Below are positions 11,890-22,540 of a stretch of DNA of 60,000 bases, piece by piece. The stretch's first letter is position 1. Each line of letters begins with the position of its first letter. The notes below the pieces were generated by a model. That model was not told the origin of the DNA and searched no databases. It saw only the letters and a list, made by a program, of their open reading frames with translations. Location of the stretch: the NCBI GenBank assembly GCA_903813345.2, contig CAIIXF020000012.1, positions 23,946,184 through 24,006,183 of the forward strand, read 5' to 3'. The DNA comes from Owenia fusiformis (taxonomy: Eukaryota; Annelida; Polychaeta; Sabellida; Oweniidae). Both the position numbers and the translations under genes were made by a program.

Positions 11890-12015
11890 ATGCAAGTCAT
11901 TACACACATGCCAAAAACATATGAACCATCTCAATGTGAACAATTTTGGTTCCACTTTAGTATACCCCATTGACTCCTATGTTATGAGGACCTCTAAATG
12001 TGAAAACGTCTCACT
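11890..12015 (+). mobile_element. Family D-like relic
   Basis: Internal family D signals are visible: TGTGAACAATTTTGG, a CCCATTGACTC block shared with the copy at 14993, and AAATGTGAAAAC. The termini are too decayed to mark. Weak call. Confidence 0.4.
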
Positions 12016-12483
12016 TTAAAGCTGTTTTCTGTTATTTCTTCATACAAGATTGGCAATAAACAAGATGACACCACAATGTGACATCCCAATGTTATAACGA
12101 TGTGACATCACACATGTCTCAGAGCAGTAACTTGACAAACATCTCATTCATAGTCTTAACATGAACAGCTAATTGACTAACTAGACACTATGTAAAGGCA
12201 TAATTAAATTATCTACTGCTCTAACTAGTTCAATTAAAGGCTTATTATTAGATTAGCATTAATGAAAGTTTACCAATTAAACTGTCTTAGAAGTGAGATT
12301 CAGATGAAATTAATGGAAAGTGAAGTCTTAACGAAGATTATGTATACTTTTATGTAACAGGAACTTACACAGGTAAGCTTGGCAAAGCGGAATTATTTTT
12401 GATTAATTGCTTAGGGTGGGAGACTGAGATATTTCACCATCAAGAACAATACTCATTTCAATCATTGAATTAAAGAAAAATGT

Positions 12484-12778
12484 TACGCTTTGCATTTGTT
12501 CGACTTCGCTTCTTTTAAGAAAGTTTCGTCTTCACTCTTTCAGTTTACAATAAATCTCTGAACTCACCGAGCGAATCAGAGTTTGTCGTCGAAATAAGGA
12601 CGGTTTTCTATATATGGCAAACATTAAGCATGTGTTCCTTCCAGCCCCCTGATTGGCAGAGAAAAGATCAGCATGGTAGATTTGGAATGATTTATGACCC
12701 GGGCTGTCACGGGCTACTAAACTGTAATATAGTACATACTATGCATAGGGTAGTTTATAACTAGACTGCGCACAGGGT
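12484..12778 (-). mobile_element. Family G element, full-length 295-bp copy
   Basis: It aligns end to end with the reverse complement of 28941-29318. Both share CTTTGCATT at one end, GTCTTCACTCTTTCA, GAACTCACCG, a TTCTATATA box, CTGATTGG, GGGCTACTAAACTGTAATAT and a TAACTAGACT..GC end. The flanks carry a perfect 8-bp direct repeat, AAAAATGT (12476-12483 and 12779-12786), as expected for a target-site duplication. This copy is about 80 bp shorter inside. It is non-autonomous and encodes no protein. An 8-9-bp duplication fits Mutator-like or related superfamilies, but that assignment is an inference. Confidence 0.85.
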
Positions 12779-13785
12779 AAAAATGTATATCACAAAGATG
12801 CCTGGGTATCTTACTCATTTCCAAAACCTTCAGATTACAAGTGAAACATTCCTTGATTTGATCCATCAATTATATCACATTTTCTGGATTTCATACATCA
12901 TCATTAGAACTCTGACTGGGATGAAACTATGTTTATACAGTGCAAAGTAAAGGTGAGCTTATGGTAGCATTCCAGGTAGATAGTAACATCTCAAGATTCA
13001 AGCCAGCTTCAAGGTAAACTCAGATATCAGGCAATTAACACCCTTCACAGGTAATTTTTAGTTTGTGGAAATTCCAGTGTTTCATATACGACCGACCAAA
13101 GGGAAAATGAGTCGGAATATATATGAATACCATGTGACCTCTCCATCTTCCAAGTTAGTTGTAACCTCAGACTTTGATGCTCAAATGAATGAGCAACTTC
13201 ACCAACATACATTTTAACATTAATTTCAACTGATCAATAATATTCGAATGCCTCATGCTTTATAATCAGCAGCAAAGAGAGAAAACTAAAGATTCCAAAA
13301 TCATCAGAATGTATAATATATCATTTATGAATATTGTCTAAATATTGTAGCAACACTGACCAACAGCAAGTTCACTCCAGTCCAGGTTTTGTAGTCGCCC
13401 ATATGAGAGAAGATGTGCAGATTGTTTATACAGATGATAATGATGCTCATGATTACTAAGATATCAACAAACTACAGATAACTTACATGACATATTGCCC
13501 TAAGATACCAGAAACTGCAAGAGCATTGGCCTTCTCTATAAATGTAGATCATTCACTTCATAGAATCCAAGATGAAAGTAGAGGTTTTCTATAATATCAG
13601 CAATGGCCTCCTCTCTTGAGTTGTAGCGACACAACATAAGGTTTGGAAAACTGAATTTGCCCCATGTTCTTCCAAGTAACTCACCTCTCAAACAAGATCA
13701 ATTGATAGACTATCTATTTTAAAAGTGTAACTGACTAAAAATGGGGTGGGAGGGAACATAGGGCTGGTACAATAAAAGAAGTAGG

Positions 13786-13860
13786 GGGTTATCAACCCCT
13801 ATCAATAGCAGATAGGGTGAGATTAGGGGAAGATAGGGTGAGATTAGAGGGAAGCTAGAT
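13786..13860 (+). repeat. Short tandem duplication
   Basis: AGATAGGGTGAGATTAG occurs twice in a row, 23 bases apart, beside the small inverted repeat GGGGTT/AACCCC. Confidence 0.7.
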
Positions 13861-13967
13861 AATTGGTGATTACCCCTGAAAAATATCACAAACACCATAT
13901 CTTAAAATACTACATGATGTAGAAAATGAGCTAAAATAGTGGAATAAAGCAAACAAGCATGTACAAG

Positions 13968-14040
13968 ACACTCTAAATTGTATAGAAAACTCCAGATATT
14001 AGACATTTCATTCAAAATTTAGAGAGAAATGATTTTGTTA
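13968..14040 (+). mobile_element. Family C repeat, partial
   Basis: It begins ACTCTAAATTGTATAGAAA and contains CATTCAAAATTTAGAGAGAAAT, matching the start and middle of the copies at 43725 and 46825. The 3' part is absent. Confidence 0.6.
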
Positions 14041-14232
14041 AGACATAACCGCTGAGGACTTTTAATCATGCTTAGGTAGATATTTAGTGATTAGTCTGAT
14101 AACAGGCCATGTTATGTTCAGATAGCTACCAGTTATCTGCTGCTACACATTGGTATTTCAGAAATATGTACCTGGACTACTGTTAACATGAGAGCTATTG
14201 GTGGTTTTACACTGGTAACATTGCAGTCTAAA

Positions 14233-14339
14233 TTAAGGTAGGCGCAGTAGATGGGGTTATCTGGCTGGGTAGTTTTGCATGTAGGATCGAATAATGTAGT
14301 GTTGTAGATCCTGAAGACAATGTTCTTTGCCTACCTTAA
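14233..14339. mobile_element. Family H element, TTAA-flanked, 107 bp
   Basis: TTAAGGTAGGC at the left and GCCTACCTTAA at the right are perfect inverted ends; the match extends to 13 bp with the outer AA/TT. TTAA at both edges is the known target of piggyBac-type transposons. The interior has a further imperfect inverted pair (GTAGGATC and GTAGATCC). There is no coding capacity. I infer a very small piggyBac-like MITE; a hairpin-forming transcript is the alternative. Confidence 0.7.
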
Positions 14340-14529
14340 TTACAGAGGGAGATATACTTTATATTGCTTTAGTACTCTGTTATCTCCTGGGTGGGATAAC
14401 ACAGACTAGGGGATACAGGAAATATGATGGACATAGTCAACCCCATCTTCGTTCACTCGGCTCCCGTCAATGAATGCAGTGAAGACCAGAGTGTGCGAAG
14501 ATGAGTCAACCCCAAGTTAGAAATATAAC

Positions 14530-14615
14530 TTAAGGTGGTCGGTCCCAAGTAGATATATTTTTATCAATGTTATAATGCCAATATTGTTCTTTTCACTCTA
14601 ACCTTCCTACCTTAA
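14530..14615. mobile_element. Family H element, 86 bp
   Basis: It starts TTAAGGTGGTC and ends CTACCTTAA, about 190 bp after the first family H element. The inverted ends are shorter and less perfect than at 14233. The interior is unrelated and AT-rich. Confidence 0.55.
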
Positions 14616-14992
14616 GGATGGTTCGAGATAACAAGAAGTCAATAATAATGATTTAACAATTTACTTTAAATATCTCATTAAAACAAAGGAAATCATTGAG
14701 GAACATGCCTTGATCTAATGATTTCATATTATGGAACATAGATTTTTACGCAAGAAAATCTATTAAGTATGAACTCTTCAAACAGAGATGAAGGCAAGCT
14801 GACCCCATATTAGTATATGGGAAAGTAATATAAGTCCTCGTTCTTTTATTCCTAAACAATCGTTTTCTATATTTGTTTTGTCTTGCATGAAAAGCCTCTG
14901 GCAATCGCCCTCTCCTCAAGCTCAAGTATGCAAATTCGACAATAATTTAACAACCATGTTTCAGAGCATACAAGACCTGTAGATCTGAGGTA

Positions 14993-15179
14993 TATAGTGA
15001 AACCTGTATATCTGAACACCTCTCTTATCTGAACACCTCACAATAGTGAAGACTTTTTCTCAGTCTCCATTTTGTTATCTCCCATTGACTCACATAGAAA
15101 ACCTTGAAATGTGAACACCTGCTGTCTGAAAACTTTTGGTCGATCCCCATGGTGTTCAGATTAGACAGGTTTTACTATA
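14993..15179. mobile_element. Family D MITE with both termini intact
   Basis: The left end TATAGTGAAACCTGTATATC and the right end GACAGGTTTTACTATA are inverted, as are the next motifs CTGAACACC and GGTGTTCAGA. TA lies at both edges, as expected for Tc1/mariner-superfamily insertions. The interior carries several ATCTGAACACCTC-type repeats. This is the best defined family D copy at 187 bp, and it is non-coding. Confidence 0.75.
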
Positions 15180-15217
15180 TGGCGGATTGGGTCACAAGAA
15201 GAGACTGAGCAAAGATT

Positions 15218-15285
15218 GAAATCAGATGTTTCAGGTGAAACAGAAAGATGCTATGAGTATCAGAATGGACCACCTGGACATTCAA
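15218..15285 (-). repeat. Family E repeat, reverse copy
   Basis: The reverse complement contains CATTCTGATACTCATAGCAT and CTTTCTGTTTCACCTGAAAC, almost identical to 58388 and 29471 over about 50 bp. It then diverges. Confidence 0.8.
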
Positions 15286-15301
15286 TCAATCTTTTAACTA
15301 G

Positions 15302-15470
15302 CAGGCTAAGTCAACAAATCCCCTGGTCAAAATTTCTTTCAAAACCATGCTGTTTTCACCATTTTGAGCACTTTTAGTGAATTTGAGCCAAAATTGATGG
15401 ATTTGAACCCCCTGGAATTTATCAATTAATGCCCCCCCCCCCCTTTGGCAAAAGCTGCCCATGTGCCAGA
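15302..15470 (+). mobile_element. Family F element, diverged
   Basis: It starts CAGGCTAAGTC and shares CCCTGGTCAAAATTTCTTTC with the full copy at 51590. It contains a 12-C tract (15432-15443) and ends near GCTGCCCATGTGCCAG. The flanks AACTAG and AACTGG may be a decayed target duplication. Confidence 0.7.
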
Positions 15471-16128
15471 ACTGGTTACAAGATTATCAATCTTAAGTAG
15501 AACAAATTAAATTGGTAAAAAACAGAAACTAATCATGTCTACTAGCACACTGTATATATATTATACTTACTCAGGTAACACAATCTACTTGATCATTGTA
15601 GCAATGTAAAATCCAGTTCCTTAATAGTAATAAAATCACTAAAGAATCCAATCATAAATCAATTATTAAACTGTAGTAATCTCATTATATCTTTAATCTC
15701 TAGGTGAGATAATCCAGGTGATAATCCATAGATTGCTTTGATAACCAAAAGTGTGATAATCCACGGATTAATACATCCATCTAACACAAATCCAAAATGG
15801 CTTCTGAACTCTGCGTAAACTGGTCTAGTCTACATAACGGATCATGTAATTTCCTTCCAATCTTAAACCCGTTGGCTGGTGGAAGCCTCAGGTGTTTAGT
15901 CCTGTGTGGCTTTGTTGTAACCGTTGTTTATAATTGTTAGCATAACATGATAATTCTGGAAAGTATGGAATCAGGTAGTTGCTATTACGTACAGTTACAC
16001 CTCAAGTGACTCGTGCATATTGGCTCAGCCACAAGATAAACTTCTGAAATGTTTAAGAGCTTACCCATGCAAAATATAACGTTCAAATCACATCCACTGT
16101 CTTTCCACTTGCTTTAAAATAAACTTAC

Positions 16129-16301
16129 TTCACAATCAGGTAGTATATCCATACCTTGGGGTTCATCAAGATTTGCTTTAATATGCTGATTTTTTTTAAT
16201 AACATTCTTGTTGAAACTAATTAGTGTCATGTCCATAAAGTAATAATTTGTTTTGGTCGCCATATTTACCTTCCACCATCCAAAGTGCCCTGATGAGAAT
16301 T
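16129..16301 (-). CDS. Candidate internal exon, 173 bp, unknown protein
   Basis: On the minus strand a very good acceptor (TTCTTCTTGTGTGTTCTGTAG) is followed by 57 open codons and then GAA/GTAAGT, a consensus donor. The peptide begins FSSGHFGWWKV and ends EPQGMDILPDCE. It enters with two bases of a split codon and leaves in phase 0. An internal acceptor (AAAATCAG before CATATTAAAG) would give a shorter 57-base exon, HIKANLDEPQGM onward, that starts in phase 0. I do not recognise the protein. An open frame of this length occurs by chance in a few percent of windows of this composition, so the call rests on the paired splice signals. It lies about 680 bp downstream of the candidate exon at 16985-17054. 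Confidence 0.3.
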
Positions 16302-16530
16302 CTACAGAACACACAAGAAGAATACCATCACCCTTGTGTATTATAGGTAAATTTCAGGTATCTGATTGGTTCAATGAGGTCATGTGATTACACTAACAGT
16401 ATGTCCTACCTTATAGATTGACAGGTTAGTGAGAGGTGATGTTTTCTTAGTGATTTAACTCTTTCTTCTGATCATGTTCTACAATAGGTAAGATATATAG
16501 GCAAACAGACAATAAGCAATATATAGGCTA

Positions 16531-16737
16531 CAGTCATCTCCCCAGGATTTTTTCTCAAGAGTGTGCAAAAATTCTCATTTTCACAATTTACACTGAAATT
16601 GGTCAAAATATGCCCATTTTTAATGATTTTTCTGATTTTCAAGTGGGTGCAAATAGATTTTCAGATGGGTGCAAGCCTGTTTTTAAAATCTCAGATGGGT
16701 GCTGCAATCACTTGCTTTAATGCTGGGGAGATCACTG
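16531..16737 (+). mobile_element. Family A MITE, 207 bp
   Basis: The left end CAGTCATCTCCCCAGGATTT and right end GCTGGGGAGATCACTG are imperfect inverted repeats. Between them is the block ATTCTCATTTTCACAATT and three AAGTGGGTGC-type motifs. The same structure occurs at 50137 (same strand) and at 40358 and 42513 (opposite strand). It has no coding capacity; the open frame at 16563-16793 is a by-product. Confidence 0.85.
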
Positions 16738-16815
16738 GGTCAACCATCCTTATACCCATTGCATCTTTATACCACAAGGCTGAGAAGCAATGAGATCTGA
16801 TGGTTTATCATGATA
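16738..16815 (+). repeat. Family E repeat, diverged
   Basis: It contains TATACCCATTGCATCTTTAT, GGCTGAGAAG and GATGGTTTATCATGAT, in the same order as family E at 29471 and 58388. The middle block is lost. It abuts the family A element directly. Confidence 0.6.
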
Positions 16816-16984
16816 AAGGGAAATGGACAAGAGGCAATATTTATAAGCCAAACATTATGATACTCAGCAAATGGCAAATGCCTCTATTGCATATAGGAAA
16901 GGACATGAGAGAGATTCGATCTGAAGCAAGAAAGAATCTTACACATAAGATGGCATTATAAAAGAAACTACATACTGCACTTAC

Positions 16985-17054
16985 AGCACCTAACTGCATA
17001 ATACTGAACATAGCACTGAAATCTTCAAACCAACAATCTATAACATGATCTGAT
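16985..17054 (-). CDS. Candidate exon, 70 bp, unknown protein
   Basis: On the minus strand the acceptor GAGAATTTCTGTTTTCTTCAG has a strong pyrimidine tract. The exon is open for 23 codons (SDHVIDCWFEDFSAM, then FSIMQLGA) and ends GGTGCT/GTAAGTGC, a consensus donor. It starts with one base of a split codon and ends in phase 0. Without the splice, the same frame runs upstream to an ATG at 17101 (MSRRIMDCLRI), so it could instead be a first coding exon. A YY1-type motif lies about 230 bp further upstream. I do not recognise the peptide. A frame this short is often open by chance, so this is a splice-signal-based candidate only. Confidence 0.3.
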
Positions 17055-17327
17055 CTGAAGAAAACAGAAATTCTCAGACAATCCATGATGCGACGTGACA
17101 AAAACGTAAACTCAGAGATTAATTCAACAATTGAGACGATCTAGGACTACTTGTTATTGATCACCCAACAGATCTGCGTCAAATATAATTACCCGACTGA
17201 TTGACTCAGTGCTAGTTAAATCTTCATACAAATACAGTCAATTTCCTCCCTACAGGTCTTGTGTGTGTTTCTAATACTCTCAGACAAACACAAATTATGT
17301 AACCATAGCAACTGTTTCAGATATGGC

Positions 17328-17342
17328 GGCCATCTTTTAAAT
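17328..17342 (-). promoter_or_regulatory. YY1-type AAGATGGCCGCC motif
   Basis: The minus strand reads AAAAGATGGCCGCCATAT, a match to the animal YY1 element that often overlaps the transcription or translation start. The ATG opens MAAISETVAMVT and then meets a stop. If functional it would mark a transcription start for the minus-strand candidate exons at 16-17 kb. Confidence 0.2.
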
Positions 17343-18525
17343 ATTGCTTCATAATCGTTTATCTATTACAGCTATAATGATGTAATGTTTGGTATTAATC
17401 GACAATAACATGTAACGCTAAGTGGTTAATTGTTGCAATATTACACTGTATTGTTTCAGTAATTGCACCTACAGTTTTGTTCTTGTATTTAGTAATTGTG
17501 ACCGATGTTTCATTATTTCATTTTGTATACATTTCATCTCATTTGTTCCTCAGTTCATGAATTATTCATCGGGCCAATCTCTATAAATCAACAACAGACC
17601 AAATAACAGAATGGTTACATGTAAATATCACCATTTAATTAACAAGCCAAAGAGATTCTAAGCTACTAACAATAACCCCTATAAGAGATCTGAAATATGA
17701 ACAAAATTCCGAAAAGGCTCTAAACAATTACTTCCCTTTACCTCTGTAAATCTGAAAACAGCGCTCGCTTAATCACAAGAAAAAAAGTTGATATCGTAAA
17801 AAACTAAAGCAAAAATAATTACCTCCTCTCGCAATCTGAAAAATTCCCGCAACACGAAATCAATAATAAGAAAGATATATATTGTAAATAAAACCTAATA
17901 ATCAGTTATTTCAGCTGTTACAACCCCTACCTGGCCAATGTTTTCACAGCATCTGGTCATAACACAATTTGCTTGAGACATTTTATCTATTAGCTTGAAG
18001 AACCTTACTTAAGTCAATAATTCTGTTATTCCAATACTGTTTTCCTACCTTAAACCCTTAGGCAAGCATATAAAGCTATTTTCCATGCAGAGGTGAGATT
18101 TGTATTGGAGGAAGACACAAGCGAGTGGCCGCGATTGAAAATGAGTAAATTTGGAAACTTTTAAACAGTCCTGCAAAAATCCCCTGTAGACTCCTCCATT
18201 TGCTTTGGCAAATTGAATTATTTAAAAATGAGGCAGATTATTTAATGTGCAGCAATAAACTGATCAAATTTTGAAAGTATAATAGGTAAACAGCTCATTC
18301 CCCCCTCCCCTTCTCTCATTCTGGGCAGAGAAAGCGAAGAGACAAGAGAATCAGAGGCAAAATGCGAGACTAGAAAATGACCCAATTCAACGAATTAATT
18401 TCTAACAGAGTTACCACAATTGTTTTTAACCATGTTGCCTGCCTTGGGAGCACTAAAACTGAAGTAAGTGGTAAGGGGTGGAGAAGTGAACTGTTGTTCT
18501 CTTATGTTTTGATGCTAAACATCAC
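17343..18525. other. Non-coding stretch
   Basis: I see no gene or family member I can support. A lone CTACCTTAA at about 18046-18054 resembles a family H end, but no matching left end was found at a suitable distance. Confidence 0.4.
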
Positions 18526-18604
18526 ACAAACATCACACATAAATTACATGACACAAACATCACACATAAATTACATGACACAAACATCACACATAAATTC
18601 ACTT
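18526..18604 (+). repeat. Minisatellite, 27-bp unit, about three copies
   Basis: The unit is built on ACAAACATCACACATAAATT plus ACATGAC. Because 27 is divisible by three, an open frame (18377-18607) runs through with the repeated peptide MTQTSHINY. I regard that frame as a by-product. Confidence 0.9.
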
Positions 18605-18724
18605 TAGTGATAGACCACTCGAAAGTGTCAGTTTTCATGCTTGTTTGAGAAATTGTTTTAAATGATATATGATCTACTTGTTGAGACTGTGTTTAGTAAT
18701 GTAATGAAATTATAAGAACTGGTT

Positions 18725-18835
18725 TTTGGTACAATCAACCGTGTATAAAGGAAACACTCTATACTGGCCCAAATCATTCATTGTAGACATGTGTTCCTTA
18801 CAGAGAGGTGTTCCCTCAGATAGGTTTCACCACAG
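18725..18835 (+). mobile_element. Family D-like element
   Basis: GTACAATCAACCGTGTATAA at the left and GATAGGTTTCACCACAG at the right are decayed inverted ends. Internal GGAAACAC and GGTGTTCCCTC are inverted. It is shorter than the copy at 14993. Confidence 0.5.
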
Positions 18836-19609
18836 ATCCGGAGCCAGATCCAGCCCCTATTGGTAGCAGGCTCAATGAATAAAGGTCAGTGTGTTTCACT
18901 GTAAATTCTTGACTAGTTTATTACTTAAAGAGTTGTCATGACAGTTCAAATCAAAATTGTCTAACATTTAATGATTCAAACATGCTGACCAACTGCATTA
19001 TTTTCAAGTAAAAGAGACAAATAACATCTTCACTGACTTTTTGCATTTGATATTGGTAGTTGTTATTTATTTTCTTCATGTTTCATGTATCTTTTCAGTT
19101 TGTGATAGAGACAATAAATATGTATAGTGTTTGTTATGTGAATCATTTATTTTCTTCACCTATTAATTCACCTATTCCACATATCAAGATAATAAAATGT
19201 TCCATTTATAGATGTCAGCACCATTCATTCATTCCAATGTTTAGATTGATGAATACAATGACAGATCTACAAGATAGAGAAATTGATTTATGATTTATGA
19301 ATGTTTATGTTTTGTTTGAATGAATGTAGATCTGTGCTTAAACAAATATTATTGTTAAGATTTAATTCAATTAATGTTGTGATAAAAGAGAATAATCTGT
19401 TGTCATGGTTATTCATTAACAGTTAAATACTAAGTAGATAGATGTATCTCATCAAAGATGTCCAACTGAAGGCTGTTAATTGAGATAATAAGAAATTGTA
19501 GATTTCATAAAATTTACATTTGTAACTGATAATGATTTTGTAACTGATTATTAGTTATTGCATTTACTGACAGTGATTCATTTTTCATGACAGAATGTAA
19601 AAGTTAACA

Positions 19610-19745
19610 CGGCATTAATATGCAAAATGTCACCACCTGCCATTTGTTGATATTGGACACCAAACTCTGAATGCCAACCCCCGAACACTGTCACAAAAAA
19701 GTTGGGGACCATAACAATATGTCCACTCCCCCCCTAAACAACATC
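19610..19745 (+). mobile_element. Family B short repeat
   Basis: It begins CGGCATTAATATGCAAAATG, followed by TCACCACCTGCCATTTGTT, and ends AAAAAAGTTGGGGACCATAA plus CAATATGTCCAC. The terminal hairpin is truncated. Confidence 0.8.
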
Positions 19746-21461
19746 ATATTTCACAAAGTAGAAAAAAAGCCATCTTGGATTATATATATATATCTTTTAT
19801 CGACTCTTTAGATGTCATATCATGACATATTAGTCACTTAGGTAGAGCAGTTCTTCCCATTGTCGAGTTGAAGAACTGGTATCTTTATCCTGGCTAGAAC
19901 CATAGACAATTCTACCCAGCGCAAGCCTTTTATCGAGTTAGCAGCACTCTAGTAATTGCCGGTATAGGTCAACAGTCATAGGTCAAAGACAAATTAAGAG
20001 TAAAATAGTAACAAGAACACAAATATATCATTGGATCAACTGTATGAACCTCCATCTACCTCAAATCTCGAAAGCAAGGCTATAAGGAGGGGGAGGGGAG
20101 AGGGGGGGGGGTCATTAGAGGTTGAAACAAACAGAACAATTGTTCAATTAACACCTCCATAATAATGAAATGTCAGACCAATAACGCCAACAAAATGACT
20201 GTATATTGCAAAAAGAGGCAACAATTAGAAAATATAGTCTGCCATTTCACGTCTAACTCTACTGGGAAGATTATAACACAGGAGTTGATACACTGTCATA
20301 ATACACTGTCGGGTGGGATTAGAGTCCTGTCAGTGATATGGACTCCCTCGGGGAATAGTGAAGACCCCTTGAAACATTTTAACAATGACAACATCATATC
20401 AAAGAATCAAATATTTTGAGCTAGTGAGAGTCTTCTTAAATTAGTTTTGTATTTCACATTAGAACTTCATCAAATTAATAAACTCCATTTGAAGAGTTTC
20501 ATTCCTAAAAGTGAGCTCCATCAATAACTAGGCTTTGGGCTCCTGGAAATTGAAAAACTCTTAGTTGAAATATAAGATTACAAAATCGAAGGAATCGAAT
20601 ACTGAATTGAGGCATGCAGTATAGGAGATATAGAGGAATGAATACATGCAAGCAATCACATAAAACAGCAGCAATTGTTATAAACCACTAAGAAAATCTC
20701 ATAACTCAGCGAGACGTTAAAATCTGTGAGACGAGACGTGATGCACTGAAACAACTGAGTTCAGTTAAATACGTCAATTAATATAATGGTTATGTCGGCC
20801 ATTAAAGTCTTTGTTGACTCGTATTTGATAAAAAGTTAATCCCCGAGTAACGAAACGGAGCAATTTCAAGCAATTAATACAAGAAAGTTAGCAATAGATT
20901 AATTTCAAACGCCCGTTTACGATAGTCACCCTCGAATAAAATTCCAATACGTAATATACCATCATACCAACAAAACACCACAAAGCAGACACTTCCAAAA
21001 CACACAAAAAACCGACCTTCCCTACATGTATTAAATTATATCACTTACACCTATATACCATTAAAGACTGAAAAACAGAGTCATCAACCAAAATTGTGAT
21101 TCTTTGGGAGGGTTAATCCAATGATGGCAAAGCTGGATTCACAGCCATCAGCTAACAGTAACTATAATTATCTTCATTGGATGTTATTGGAGGGATAATG
21201 CCAAGAGTGATCATAAATTTATTAACATAATTGGCACATGGGGTACTGGATAATCAATCAACATGGAACCCCTCACTTTCTCATGCAATCAGATGAATAC
21301 TTCCTGAATCCATCATATAAATTCATTTAATAGTATTAAAGGGGAAACAAAGACTATTATAGAGTGCAAATTTAGCAATCTTCAAAAAGCGTGCCATTGT
21401 TTCCCTTTACAATCCTGATTCTATTTTCTGAAAAAGAATCGGGATGTCTAATCAAATTTAG
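19746..21461. other. Non-coding stretch with G-rich patch
   Basis: A purine-rich patch (GGAGGGGGAGGGGAG then a G run, about 20088-20111) is the only marked structure. The plus-strand open frame at 20165-20419 (84 codons) has no splice context or recognisable motif. Confidence 0.4.
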
Positions 21462-21615
21462 AACCAGTAATGTCCAAATTCATTAAAATTCAAGAAAACC
21501 CAGTCAAAGTGGAACAATTTTGGTACTTCTAAAAAGTTTTAAATTGGGACATGTGCTACTTATAAAGGTTAAGTTGGCCTTGGGCCTCTGAAAAATGTTC
21601 CACTTTACGGGTTTC
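21462..21615 (+). mobile_element. Family D-like relic
   Basis: GTGGAACAATTTTGGTACTT and ATGTTCCACTTTACGGGTTT are inverted with respect to each other, and the end resembles the family D right terminus. The left terminus is not clear. Confidence 0.4.
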
Positions 21616-21630
21616 AGTGTTTATCATCCT

Positions 21631-21783
21631 TTCAACAGGGTGCAGATTTCAACAAGGTGCGGATTTCAACAGGGTGCAGATTTCAACAGGGTTCAAATTT
21701 CAACAAGGTGCAGATTTCAACAGGGTGCAGATTTCAACAAGGTGCAGATTTCAACAAGGTGCAGATTTCAACAAGATGCTGCA
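21631..21783 (+). repeat. Minisatellite, 17-bp unit, nine copies
   Basis: Nine copies of TTCAACARGGTGCAGAT, starting at 21631 and every 17 bases after that. Period 17 cycles through all three frames, so stop-free unit sequence makes at least two overlapping frames open (21595-21919). The repeated peptides RFQQGADFN and VQISTR are artefacts of this. Confidence 0.95.
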
Positions 21784-22330
21784 CCTGGTCACCTTATGCC
21801 TGAAAATCACCAGCAATTGTGATGATGTCACAATGCACAAGGTGAAACATTGCCAGACTCTACTATTACTACATGCAGATAATAAAATGCCTGATTCACA
21901 TCATGCGTGTTTCATTTAAGTTTATTAGCTACACCCTAATGAAATCAGACAAGGGTATAACCCAGTATTACAACTAAATCTAATTATTGTCTAATGGGGA
22001 ACCATCCAGAAGATTTCCCCCTACAAATAAATTTTCATTATATTCTACAAGCTGCCTCATAGTTTTGGTTCAAGCCTTTGTGAGCTCCCACAGTCTAATT
22101 CAATTCAATTCATTCTCGTATATAGTTTACATAATTTGTTGACACTTTTTGAAAATTTGGACTAATTTTTCAAAGAGACTCACATTCATTTTGAAAATCA
22201 GACCCAAAAAGAGAGAGATTGTTACCTAAATCTTGTTTAGAAGTCATAACTGTAATTTTTTTTCATAAAACTAACTTCCCAAGTTATTCATTTCCAGCCT
22301 AACTTGTATGTAACAAGTCGACCACCATGG

Positions 22331-22540
22331 CAATATAAATGTATGCTTAACCATGTTCTTTAAGAGGCAAAAACTGGGGGCAATATAAATGTATGCTTAA
22401 CTATGTTCTTTAAGAGGCAAAAACTGGGGGCAATATAAATGTATGCTTAACTATGTTCTTTAAGAGGCAAAAACTGGGGGCAATATAAATGTGTGCTTAA
22501 CTATGTTCTTTAAGAGGCAAAAACTGGGGGCAATATAATT
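22331..22540 (+). repeat. Minisatellite, 50-bp unit, four copies plus a partial
   Basis: Units start at 22331, 22381, 22431 and 22481 with CAATATAAATGTATGCTTAA and end AAAAACTGGGGG; a fifth unit breaks off after 10 bases. Only single changes separate the copies (CCATG/CTATG, GTATG/GTGTG), so the amplification is recent. Confidence 0.95.

Noticed and set aside
12358-12372. 12-base microexon GAACTTACACAG between acceptor and GTAAGC donor
   Set aside because: Too short to evaluate and no neighbouring exon in phase.
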